DNA of 64,000 nt from Hyaloperonospora brassicae (GCA_947650285.1 CANTFL010001256.1:462281-526280), one strand, 5' to 3'. Positions 38,012 through 47,551 are shown, numbered from the stretch's first letter. Notes: a model not told the origin generated them from the letters alone. Made by a program: numbers and translations.

Positions 38012-38930
38012 TTGATGGATCATCTGGTAAATCCATCCAGAAAATCCATGAGGGATTTACCAGGTTTGTACCGGTCCTCATCGGATCGGTATAGTACACG
38101 CAACAGATTGCTGTACTATACAGCTGTTGCCGACGACACGCCTCGTGTCGTCGTACCCGCTCATCATGATTTGCGTTTACGCATCATGTATGAGTGTCAC
38201 GATGCCCCAACAGGCGGGCATCGTGGTAGAGAAAAGACTTACCTCACGGTAAGTCGTGACTTTTACTAGCCACGCCAGTATCAGTTTGTCCGCAAGTACA
38301 TACGTGCTTGCGAGGTTTGTCAACGGGTGAAGCCTAGTCCTTCATCCCGTGCGCCATTGCAGTCTCTGCCTGTTCCGACAGAGTGATGGAAGTCCGTTTC
38401 AATGGACTTCGTCTTCGGTTTTCCCGAAGACGCTAACAAGAATAATGGTATTCTTGTGTTCGTTGACCGATTCAGCAAGATGGTGTATCTTCCTGCAGTC
38501 CCTGAGTCGATCAAGGCTCAAGGATGTGCTCGTGTCTTTCTAGACACGGTCTTCCGACTACATGGGTGCCCTGTAAAATCGTATCCGACCGTGACCCTCG
38601 GTTCACGGCGGCATTTTGGCAAACCGTGTTCCGCACATTGAAAACACGAAAGATGTCTACTTCTGACCATCCCGAAACAGATGGTCAGACGGAACGTGCG
38701 AACCGTGTCCTCTAAGAGATCATTTGAGGATATGTCTACTCATTTCCGAGTTGGAGCGAATTCCTACCCATGGTGGAATTCGCCATCAATAATTCGGTGC
38801 ATGCTCCAACCCAGCACACCCCGTTTTACGTGGATGGCGTAAGCCATCCACGTGTGCCCACCCTTCTAGAGTGTGACTCTCGGATAAGGGGGAGGGAATC
38901 GCTCGAGCAAAAACCGTCTTGGCTCTTGCT
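38012..38930 (+). pseudogene. Integrase of element 2
   Basis: H2C2 zinc finger: HHDLRLRIMYECHDAPTGGH ... CEVC. Catalytic core: SMDFVFGFPEDANK (first Asp), [12 protein letters not shown] (second Asp, in a frame shifted by a one-base loss near 38575) and [17 protein letters not shown] (Glu). All three catalytic residues can be read. Stops at 38267, 38384, 38713 and 38725 break it. FAINNSVHA and TPFYVDG, typical of the end of the gypsy core, follow. Confidence 0.87.
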
Positions 38931-38939
38931 CATCACGTG

Positions 38940-39796
38940 TCGACGCTAACGTCGTCACGTATGATGCCGATGTCGATCAAATCGACATCGATGAAGAAGA
39001 TCACCTCAACAATAGCGATGACGCTATTATTGACTCGGATGATGATGACGATGCTGGTATATTCAGCATCGTCAACGATTATGCCAGCGAGGAAGAAGAC
39101 AACCTCGCTGAAGAAGAGAACAATCTCTGAGCAGTGCGCACGAAGCGCACTGAAAGACAAAACAAAGAGTCAGCAGAGAACTTCCTGCTGACTCGAGAAG
39201 CGGTAATCCGTTTCTTTCAGGACGCCATCGCAAATGCGGTGGACCGTCAGAAACGGAACGTAGACAAGAATGGAAGAGCAAATGTTCTTTCATTTAAAGT
39301 TAACGACCTAGTACTACTGTCTACGGTAAACTTACCTGGACACGCAGTCACTAGTTTCGGCAGTAGCAAACTACTGCCGAAGTACATTGGGTCATTTCGA
39401 GTGTTGCATCGCAAGGGCAATACATACACACTCGAATTGCCACGTAAGATGCGCACGCATCCTACGTTTTACGTGGGGAGGCTCAGGCCGTACTGTCAGT
39501 ATGAGCCGTCTTCTTCCGATGAAGATAGCCCTCACGTTCAAGAACATCCATCAACGCCTTTCGTTCGCGCTCCAGACGATCCGTCTGGTCGCGCAGATAT
39601 GATACCTCGGAACTCAACCGAGATATGTCCCCGCGAGCTGTCTCCAGCTCACCGAATAGAGAGCGGACATCCCGCTCGACCTGAAGCTGCGCCGTGGCAT
39701 AATCGGCGCGATCCCTCACCCGATCAACTCGTGATTCTTGCGGTTCTTCCGCATGGTATCAGTCAAAGCGTAGCGCCGTTCGCGCTCGTGCTATAA
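38940..39796 (+). pseudogene. Integrase C-terminal region of element 2: acidic linker and GPF/Y-like module
   Basis: A linker with Asp/Glu/Ile runs (DVDQIDIDEEDHLNNSDDAI) ends at a TGA (39128). In the same frame from 39134 follow KRTERQNKESAENF, FKVNDLVLLSTVNLPGH, KLLPKYIGSFRVLHRKG and TYTLELPRKMRTHPTFYVGR. This is the SH3-like C-terminal module found before chromodomains. The Ser/Pro/Asp-rich tail to 39796 overlaps antisense coding sequence. Confidence 0.8.
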
Positions 39797-40189
39797 GTCA
39801 TCGCGCAATTCATCGATTGCGCGATCCATCTCGTAAGGGTCGAGATGGTGAAACGAATCATTTGGAGGAGATCTTTCCTCCTCCACCACATCCTTTGGTG
39901 GATGCTCACGGTGGTCAACGCTTTCTAGTGGAGCGTATCTTGAATAACCGTGACGATTTAGGATCAAGGACGAGCTACCTCGTCCAGTGGCGGGGGTATC
40001 TACCCTCTTGGAAAAGCTGGGAGCCCCGCTCTCAGCTGTTGATGGATGTTGAAGGTCTCGTCCGCCAGTATGACGAGACCCATCCGGTGAGTCCTCGGGC
40101 CCGTCGGTAAACACGCTCCCTAGACGCTTGTAGACGGATTGCAAGTTTGCAATCGCGTCACGCATCTCCTCCAAGATGTGTGGCCTTCT
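39483..40189 (-). pseudogene. Continuation of the antisense gene: helical/coiled-coil tail
   Basis: Directly after the TAA at 40190 the same minus frame runs open to 39791 (HILEEMRDAIANLQSVYKRL..., then ...YEMDRAIDELRDDL). After a TAG and a frame change, 39719-39483 gives a clear heptad-like coil: RDVRSLFGELETARGDISRL, then YLRDQTDRLERERKALMDVL. The three pieces together suggest one antisense protein of roughly 550 residues with a coiled-coil C terminus, broken here by two stops and a frameshift. It overlaps the sense chromodomain and the integrase tail. Confidence 0.5.
39817..40110 (+). pseudogene. Chromodomain at the end of element 2 pol
   Basis: RFLVERILNNRDDLGS then SYLVQWRGYLPSWKSWEPRS has the chromodomain pattern (V..I......G...YLV.W.G....SWEP). 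It is in a different frame from the preceding module, so a frameshift or spacer break lies between. In chromoviruses this domain steers integration to particular chromatin. Confidence 0.8.
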
Positions 40190-41086
40190 TTAGGGCGAAG
40201 TTAGGGAATACACGTCCCTATGTGCACGTTGCGAGTTGTCAACACAACTCGCACAAGGGTCTCCCCATGTGAGGCAAGGAATGCCTGCCTCACTTAACAA
40301 ACAGTGCAACCGGTATCTAGCACCGGTTGGCGTTCGCTTTTCGAACCTGAGGCGTGTCGCCTCAAGCTTCTTGAGCCACCCTTCTCGTCCAAAATTCTTT
40401 ACGTTTTGGACGAACGCGTTCCACGCAGCCAAAATCGAGGCTTTGTCACGCTTTTGGTTGCTGTTGTACCATCGATGTCTAAGGAAGACATCGAGATAAA
40501 AGTCTTCCTCAGAGCGAAAGTTGCTCGCGCTAGGATTCAAGTCGTGAAGCTCAGTCGCATCGAAAAAGGGTATGTGATGGTGTTGGCTTGTCTCGTGAGA
40601 CAAACCATTGATGAGCCGTTCAGGCAAACGCCACGGCTTCAGCTCATCACGCTCCACGGTGGTACCTTTGTTGGTACCACGTTTTTCAGTATGACGATGG
40701 GTTGCACCATCGTCAAGTCGCTCGTGCGAAGGAGCACGAGCTGATTGCGGTGATGAGCAAACATACTCATCACCAGATTCGTCATCACTGCCGAACAGAC
40801 TGTGTTGCAACTCACGAGTCCGTTCGTTAGGCAGTGGGCTTGGCGAACACTGAGGCGTCGCCGGTGAGCGAGACGCCTCTGCAGCATTGCCCGAGTCAGA
40901 CACGTCTGACTCGCCAGAGTAGATGACCTCAATGTCGGGGTCATCATGCGCACGTGGTGCTGTACCGCGTGCACCTGCAGCACCTCTTGCTGCAGGCGAA
41001 GAACGAGCAGCAGACGACGAATTGTCTGCCGCAGAAGCTGGCACAGGCACAGACTCTGTGTGCCTTGAGTCACCCCGCATAGACAT
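40190..41086 (-). CDS. Antisense gene inside element 2, between pol and the 3' LTR
   Basis: ATG at 41086 to TAA at 40190-40192, 298 aa, open throughout. The first 150 residues are Ser/Ala/Asp/Glu/Pro-rich and look disordered, with an acidic EVIYSGESDVSDSG motif. Residues about 170-298 look globular: FFDATELHDLNPSASNFRSE, EEDFYLDVFLRHRWYNSNQK, ILAAWNAFVQNVKNFGREGW, then HCLLSEAGIPCLTWGDPCAS with three Cys near the end. I do not recognise the family. The overlapping sense frames are not protein-like. The frame is read toward the element's interior, starting 133 bp from the 3' LTR, which might supply an antisense promoter. Beyond the TAA the same frame continues (next entry), so the original product was probably longer. 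Confidence 0.7.
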   Translation of the reverse strand: MSMRGDSRHTESVPVPASAADNSSSAARSSPAARGAAGARGTAPRAHDDPDIEVIYSGESDVSDSGNAAEASRSPATPQCSPSPLPNERTRELQHSLFGSDDESGDEYVCSSPQSARAPSHERLDDGATHRHTEKRGTNKGTTVERDELKPWRLPERLINGLSHETSQHHHIPFFDATELHDLNPSASNFRSEEDFYLDVFLRHRWYNSNQKRDKASILAAWNAFVQNVKNFGREGWLKKLEATRLRFEKRTPTGARYRLHCLLSEAGIPCLTWGDPCASCVDNSQRAHRDVYSLTSP

Positions 41087-41206
41087 GTTAACTATGCGAG
41101 GTCGAGCGGAAAGTGAATGGGACGGACCCAACAAGTGCTCCCTGTCCCAATGGTGACCAACGGGTGGCCGCCATCATTTTCGATAGTCACACGGTGACTT
41201 TCAGTT

Positions 41207-41215
41207 AAGGGGGGG
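41207..41215 (+). other. Polypurine tract of element 2
   Basis: AAGGGGGGG ends three bases before the 3' LTR, the expected place for plus-strand priming. Confidence 0.75.
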
Positions 41216-41218
41216 TGA

Positions 41219-41609
41219 TGTAACGGAGTAGCCCGTTACATGGAATTGTCACTTAAAGAAAAGTGACAGTAAAGAACATGAAGTTGAATATTCTTTAAAC
41301 AATATCACGGAAGCGATGATATTGAAGGGTCGACCAAAGAGTCTGTTCATTGGTTGATATCTTGATGATATCAACCCACCAATCGCCGCAAGACGCGCGC
41401 AATGAGTGGTGACGAGACGTCACCTTACACTCAGTTACATTAGCATAATTAAGTTAAGTCAAACAAAGAGACAGTAGTTTAAAGACTTAATTATATTAAT
41501 ACAGCAGTTCTGCTTTTACCTTACCTACGCTTCCTCGCTTGCCTTGTGTACGTCTGTCGGGGCACCGATACCCTTGCGTTAAATTTACGCAAGGGTGTGC
41601 CCCGTTACA
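41219..41609 (+). repeat. 3' LTR of element 2 (391 bp)
   Basis: Same length as the 5' LTR with 13 substitutions and no indel by my count. The first 12 bp differ from the left copy at two positions (TGTAACGGAGTA), which spoils the terminal inversion here. Confidence 0.93.
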
Positions 41610-41614
41610 CTTGA
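41610..41614 (+). repeat. Target-site duplication, right copy (CTTGA)
   Basis: Matches 33628-33632. Confidence 0.85.
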
Positions 41615-41790
41615 TGAGCAAATCTTCGAGATCCAGCTGACCCAGGTGGGAGACGAATACGACCTCGGCCTCGAGAAGCGCGCGATCGAACAACGACCGA
41701 AAGACATAGTGAAGGCGCTGAGCTTATACCTACAGGATCGGTTCCAAGCTATCGAGAATGCTGAGGTGAGAACTGGTGAGACATGAGTGA
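41610..41790 (+). pseudogene. Interrupted older frame resuming after element 2
   Basis: The frame LDEQIFEIQLTQVGDEYDLG continuing EKRAIEQRPKDIVKAL is helical and protein-like, and is probably part of an older retroelement or host gene. It begins at the insertion point; the matching left part before 33628 is already broken by a stop. Confidence 0.4.
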
Positions 41791-43781
41791 ATGGTAAATA
41801 CCCAGACGCAGTAATTGACATTAATTCAGACACTGGGTAAACAACTCGTCGAGTTCAAATTGACGCAGTTATAGGACTAATACCACTGCGACTCTAAAGA
41901 ATACGCGACCTCACAACCGCCGAAATACCCTGATAAACCGCTGGGAGAGGCAATCGAAGGTTTTTGGTACTTCGCTGAGCCTGAGATCCCGTCTTAATTG
42001 TCGAACGTGGAGAGGTAACATGCGAAAGCAAGAACGAAACATTATCGCTGCTAATTTCCTGCGCCGATAGATGTCCGAAGACAGTGAATCGAGAAGCGAA
42101 AGCTTTGTCGTCGTCGACAACGTTTGGCCGAGCTCAATGGCCGGACTCGACGAGCGAGACGACGAAAACGGTCGGCCAGACTGAGAGACCGGACTCGACG
42201 AGTGAAAATACTGGACTGGTATCACTGGAGACGAAGGAGCGCTTAATGGGCCCTCTGTAATTGTCTCGCCGCGCGAAGGAGACGCAGGTGAATATTACGA
42301 CGGGTAATTAATGCGTGATCTGGTCGACGGCGACGAGGATGCGATGCTGGCGTATGTTCGATAGGAACAGAGTCCACCACCGCAGAAGGAGCTTTGTGAA
42401 GAAGCGCAAAGGAAGAATGAAGGTAATGTGGATCGCGCGATCCGCCTTAAGTGCGGCAATCAATTTGATTGGTGCAGCGCGTACGGATATGGGCCCGTAA
42501 GCACGGATGATGGTGTCACACGACTAGGTGTCAGGAAAATGGCTGTGGAAATTATGCAGAGTGACTCACCTAACGTTCAATGAGTATAGTCAAAGATCGA
42601 CGATTGACCGATCGCGATCCGCGATCGAAGTTTTGGATCACCAAGATACAAGAACTGGATCATTCAAGGGGTAAAATTCAATTGGAGTACTGGATCGATA
42701 GAGACAATGGGATGTAGGTGAACATGGAAGCAAGATGGGAGATTGGATCATCAAGATAATGCAGTTGGCGAAGTTTCGGACGCGATGGTGATCCGGCTTT
42801 GAACGCCTGATCGGACATACGAACGATCGACCACAATCTATCCGGAGTGTGTCCTGCTGATCGAGGTGAATTACGTACCCGGTGTGGATCACATACCGCG
42901 ATCCACTACCTTGCGATCCACCGGATACGTCATCGGTGGGGACATATAATTGGCATGGATCACCTAATTGTTGTGGATCACTTCATTGGTGTGGATCACA
43001 TACCGCGATCCGGTACTCTGCGACCCGGTACTCTGCGACCCGACGCTCTGCGATCCGATACTCTGCGATCCGGTACTCTGCGATCCGGTATGGGGCGATC
43101 CACAATGGATTATCTGCTGTGGACCACATGATGCAAGAGGCGAATGACATAGACAGGCGACACGCAACATCAGACCTAGCGAACAGATAGGCATAGTCAA
43201 AGGTTTTGGACTTGGTTTGTTTAAATTAAACAGAATTGAATTTGCAGCGAAAGACACGCGTCAACTTCTTCCGGGCAGGATCTTTGGCCTCCCGTTGAAT
43301 ATAGAGTCACCCACTTCTCTGAAAACTTCGGTCTTGGACTGTTTGGCCAGGCGGAACGTCAATTCTCACCACCCACCCCCCAACTGCGATAGGACGCAGT
43401 GAGCCTTTAGGTTCAGATTCAAGATCGCGAGACGGCTCAAGTGCTCAAAAGGCTCGCGTATCAATCATCACCCCTGGCAAAGGCGACTCTGGGAGAGCGC
43501 CCAAGTTACAAGCGATCGAGTGAAGAATTTCCACGCGATCCGCACCTACGTTTGACCGGGTGAAGCATTTCCACCCGATCAACACCTATCCCTAAGACGG
43601 TCAAGTTCAGCGTCAGATCAAGTTTACCAAGAATAGCGCAACCCGCCCCACCGACGGGTACACAAGGTGAGCAAGAATATACAGAACACGTAATCGGGGT
43701 ACCCAGTCCATTAGTCGGTCGTCCGAGCGCCAGCGGAGAGTCAGGATCACAACAAAATTGTGATCACCAGTCCACCATAAA
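41791..43781. other. Old repeat debris before the tRNA array
   Basis: Broken frames; ACTCGACGAG motifs (42145-42200) as in the 22.3- and 32.0-kb regions. Many GGATCAC/GCGATCC steps lie between 42580 and 43110. Two related segments of about 40 bp (GTGAARMATTTCCACSCGATC) stand side by side at 43510-43590. No gene seen. Confidence 0.45.
43005..43101 (+). repeat. 15-bp minisatellite, six units
   Basis: GCGATCCGGTACTCT repeated from 43005 with small changes (GCGACCCGGTACTCT, GCGACCCGACGCTCT, GCGATCCGATACTCT), ending at GCGATCC at 43095-43101. Units are a multiple of three and read as a five-residue repeat, but no gene surrounds them. Confidence 0.9.
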
Positions 43782-43806
43782 AATCATACCACTAGACCAC
43801 AAGGCC
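43782..43806 (-). pseudogene. Broken tRNA-Pro: 5' 25 bases only
   Basis: Read on the minus strand it matches the array tRNA exactly from base 1 through the D arm (GGCCTTGTGGTCTAGTGGTA, then TGATT) and then runs into unrelated sequence. This is the left edge of the array; the rest of the tRNA is gone. Confidence 0.9.
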
Positions 43807-44149
43807 TCCCCATCCTTTTTAACCCCTCCTATTTCAACCACAGCTTTGTTACACTGGCACGATACGCTGCAACACACTTTCAAAAAGTGCATGCTCGAGT
43901 GCGAACGCTTCCATGTCGTCACTTCTGCCGACACTGATCACTGTGTTCGGTCCAGTGAGGTCCTCTGTCCACATACCGTATACATGGATAGTGATGTCAT
44001 GCTTGCCGCAACGAGCGCAACGGCAGCGCCTTGACTTGCTCCATTCCACCGCTGTGTAATCAAGTCTTGGTTCGTGCTCTCACTCACACATGAGTGAAAG
44101 ATATAGGCAGTCATACCAGTCATCTGTTGGGATCGATGGGCAACGAGCA

Positions 44150-44221
44150 GGGCCTTGCCGGAGATCGACTCTGGGACCTCTCGCACCCTAAGCGAGAATC
44201 ATACCACTAGACCACAAGGCC
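44150..44221 (-). tRNA. tRNA-Pro(AGG), array copy 1 (diverged, probably defective)
   Basis: Carries the T-stem A51.C63 mismatch and also G in place of the invariant T54. No T4 run near the 3' end (TTT only). Its unit is the most diverged: 12 differences from the consensus in about 200 bp of spacer. Next copy 417 bp on. Confidence 0.75.
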
Positions 44222-44566
44222 TCTCCACTGCTTTTCAGCCCCTCCTGTTTCAACACACAGCTTTGCCACACTGGCACGATACGCTGCAACACACTCGCAA
44301 CGAGTGCATGCTCGAGTGCGAACGCTTCCATGTCGTCACTTCTGCCGACACTGGTCACTGTTTTCGGTCCAGTGAGGTGCTCTGTCCACAGACCGTATAC
44401 ATGGATAGTGGTGTCATGCTCGCCGCAACGAGCGCAACGGTAGCGCCTTGACTTGCTCCATTCCACCGCTGTGCAATCAAGTCTTGGTTCGTGCTCTCAC
44501 ACACACATGAGTGAAAGATATAGGCAGTCATACCAGTCATCCGTTGGGATCGATGGGCAACGAGCA

Positions 44567-44638
44567 GGGCCTTGCCGGAGATCGAATCCGGGACCTCTCG
44601 CACCCTAAGCGAGAATCATACCACTAGACCACAAGGCC
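44567..44638 (-). tRNA. tRNA-Pro(AGG), array copy 2
   Basis: T stem fully paired. Only TTT, no T4 run, in its trailer. Next copy 416 bp on. Confidence 0.9.
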
Positions 44639-44982
44639 TCTCCACTGCTTTTCAGCCCCTCCTGTTTCAACCACAGCTTTGTCACACTGGCACGATACGC
44701 TGCAACACACTCGCAACGAGTGCATGCTCGAGTGCGAACGCTTCCATGTCGTCACTTCTACCGACACTGGTCACTGTTTTCGGTCCAGTGAGGTGCTCTG
44801 TCCACAGACCGTATACATGGATAGTGGTGTCATGCTCGCCGCAACGAGCGCAACGGTAGCGCCTTGACTTGCTCCATTCCACCGCTGTGCAATCAAGTCT
44901 TGGTTCGTGCTCTCACACACAACTGAGTGAAAGATATAGGCAGTCATACCAGTCATCCGTTGGGATCGATGGGCAACGAGCA

Positions 44983-45054
44983 GGGCCTTGCCGGAGATCG
45001 AATCCGGGACCTCTCGCACCCTAAGCGAGAATCATACCACTAGACCACAAGGCC
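44983..45054 (-). tRNA. tRNA-Pro(AGG), array copy 3
   Basis: T stem paired. No T4 run in the trailer; CA run altered (ACACACAACTGAG). Next copy 416 bp on. Confidence 0.9.
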
Positions 45055-45398
45055 TCTCCACTGCTTTTCAGCCCCTCCTGTTTCAACGACAGCTTTGTCA
45101 CACTGGCACGATACGCTGCAACACACTCGCAACGAGTGCATGCTCGAGTGCGAACGCTTCCATGTCGTCACTTCTACCGACACTGGTCACTGTTTTCGGT
45201 CCAGTGAGGTGCTCTGTCCACAGACCGTATACATGGATAGTGGTGTCATGCTCGCCGCAACGAGCGCAACGGTAGCGCCTTGACTTGCTCCATTCCACCG
45301 CTGTGCAATCAAGTCTTGGTTCGTGCTCTCACACACACATGAGTAAAAGATATAGGCAGTCATACCAGTCATCTGTTGGGATCGATGGGCAACGAGCA

Positions 45399-45470
45399 GG
45401 GCCTTGCCGGAGATCGAATCTGGGACCTCTCGCACCCTAAGCGAGAATCATACCACTAGACCACAAGGCC
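45399..45470 (-). tRNA. tRNA-Pro(AGG), array copy 4
   Basis: A51.C63 mismatch. First copy with a T4 run about 50 bases past the 3' end. Next copy 416 bp on. Confidence 0.85.
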
Positions 45471-45814
45471 TCTCCACTGCTTTTCAGCCCCTCCTGTTTC
45501 AACCACAGCTTTGTCACACTGGCACGATACGCTGCAACACACTCGCAACGAGTGCATGCTCGAGTGCGAACGCTTCCATGTCGTCACTTCTACCGACACT
45601 GGTCACTGTTTTCGGTCCAGTGAGATGCTCTGTCCACAGACCGTATACATGGATAGTGGTGTCATGCTTGCCGCAACGAGCGCAACGGTAGCGCCTTGAC
45701 TTGCTCCATTCCACCGCTGTGCAATCAAGTCTTGGTTCGTGCTCTCACACACACATGAGTAAAAGATATAGGCAGTCATACCAGTCATCTGTTGGGATCG
45801 ACGGGCAACGAGCA

Positions 45815-45886
45815 GGGCCTTGCCGGAGATCGAATCCGGGACCTCTCGCACCCTAAGCGAGAATCATACCACTAGACCACAAGGCC
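45815..45886 (-). tRNA. tRNA-Pro(AGG), array copy 5
   Basis: T stem paired; T4 run present (complement of 45761-45764). Next copy 416 bp on. Confidence 0.92.
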
Positions 45887-46230
45887 TCTCCACTGCTTTT
45901 CAGCCCCTCCTGTTTCAACCACAGCTTTGTCACACTGGCACGATACGCTGCAACACACTCGCAACGAGTGCATGCTCGAGTGCGAACGCTTCCATGTCGT
46001 CACTTCTACCGACACTGGTCACTGTTTTCGGTCCAGTGAGATGCTCTGTCCACAGACCGTATACATGGATAGTGGTGTCATGCTTGCCGCAACGAGCGCA
46101 ACGGTAGCGCCTTGACTTGCTCCATTCCACCGCTGTGCAATCAAGTCTTGGTTCGTGCTCTCACACACACATGAGTAAAAGATATAGGCAGTCATACCAG
46201 TCATCTGTTGGGATCGACGGGCAACGAGCA

Positions 46231-46302
46231 GGGCCTTGCCGGAGATCGAATCCGGGACCTCTCGCACCCTAAGCGAGAATCATACCACTAGACCACAAGG
46301 CC
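46231..46302 (-). tRNA. tRNA-Pro(AGG), array copy 6
   Basis: T stem paired; T4 run present. Next copy 417 bp on. Confidence 0.92.
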
Positions 46303-46647
46303 TCTCCACTGCTTTTCAGCCCCTCCTGTTTCAACCACAGCTTTGTCACACTGGCACGATACGCTGCAACACACTCGCAACGAGTGCATGCTCGAGTGCG
46401 AACGCTTCCATGTCGTCACTTCTACCGACACTGGTCACTGTTTTCGGTCCAGTGAGATGCTCTGTCCACAGACCGTATACATGGATAGTGGTGTCATGCT
46501 TGCCGCAACGAGCGCAACGGTAGCGCCTTGACTTGCTCCATTCCACCGCTGTGCAATCAAGTCTTGGTTCGTGCTCTCACACACAACGTGAGTGAAAGAT
46601 ATAGGCAGTCATACCAGTCATCCGTTGGGATCGATGGGCAACGAGCA

Positions 46648-46719
46648 GGGCCTTGCCGGAGATCGAATCTGGGACCTCTCGCACCCTAAGCGAGAATCAT
46701 ACCACTAGACCACAAGGCC
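46648..46719 (-). tRNA. tRNA-Pro(AGG), array copy 7
   Basis: A51.C63 mismatch and no T4 run (TTT only). Next copy 416 bp on. Confidence 0.85.
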
Positions 46720-47063
46720 TCTCCACTGCTTTTCAGCCCCTCCTGTTTCAACCACAGCTTTGTCACACTGGCACGATACGCTGCAACACACTCGCAACGA
46801 GTGCATGCTCGAGTGCGAACGCTTCCATGTCGTCACTTCTACCGACACTGGTCACTGTTTTCGGTCCAGTGAGATGCTCTGTCCACAGACCGTATACATG
46901 GATAGTGGTGTCATGCTTGCCGCAACGAGCGCAACGGTAGCGCCTTGACTTGCTCCATTCCACCGCTGTGCAATCAAGTCTTGGTTCGTGCTCTCACACA
47001 CACATGAGTAAAAGATATAGGCAGTCATACCAGTCATCTGTTGGGATCGACGGGCAACGAGCA

Positions 47064-47135
47064 GGGCCTTGCCGGAGATCGAATCCGGGACCTCTCGCAC
47101 CCTAAGCGAGAATCATACCACTAGACCACAAGGCC
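47064..47135 (-). tRNA. tRNA-Pro(AGG), array copy 8
   Basis: T stem paired; T4 run present. Next copy 416 bp on. Confidence 0.92.
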
Positions 47136-47479
47136 TCTCCACTGCTTTTCAGCCCCTCCTGTTTCAACCACAGCTTTGTCACACTGGCACGATACGCTGC
47201 AACACACTCGCAACGAGTGCATGCTCGAGTGCGAACGCTTCCATGTCGTCACTTCTACCGACACTGGTCACTGTTTTCGGTCCAGTGAGATGCTCTGTCC
47301 ACAGACCGTATACATGGATAGTGGTGTCATGCTTGCCGCAACGAGCGCAACGGTAGCGCCTTGACTTGCTCCATTCCACCGCTGTGCAATCAAGTCTTGG
47401 TTCGTGCTCTCACACACACATGAGTAAAAGATATAGGCAGTCATACCAGTCATCTGTTGGGATCGACGGGCAACGAGCA

Positions 47480-47551
47480 GGGCCTTGCCGGAGATCGAAT
47501 CCGGGACCTCTCGCACCCTAAGCGAGAATCATACCACTAGACCACAAGGCC
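47480..47551 (-). tRNA. tRNA-Pro(AGG), array copy 9
   Basis: T stem paired; T4 run present. Next copy 416 bp on. Confidence 0.92.

Larger units (their letters stand above)
33633..41609 (+). mobile_element. Structurally complete Ty3/gypsy chromodomain retrotransposon (element 2), coding-defective
   Basis: 7977 bp: LTR, primer site, gag, protease, RT, RNase H, integrase, chromodomain, antisense gene, polypurine tract, LTR. The LTRs differ at 13 of 391 positions by my count (about 97% identity), so it inserted fairly recently. Even so, gag-pol carries about 15 in-frame stops and at least three single-base frameshifts, so this copy cannot encode its proteins. It is nested in older repeat sequence whose frame resumes after 41614. 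Its whole length is packed with short inverted repeats (see findings), a property I do not see in element 1 or the host genes. Confidence 0.92.

Noticed and set aside
34929..39130. Reassigned stop codons in element 2
   Set aside because: TAA, TAG and TGA all occur within gag-pol, and host genes in the window end normally with the same codons, so a changed code is not credible.
40304..40744. 146-codon sense frame opposite the antisense gene
   Set aside because: The antisense translation has clear domain-like structure and a 298-codon length; the sense frame is its shadow.
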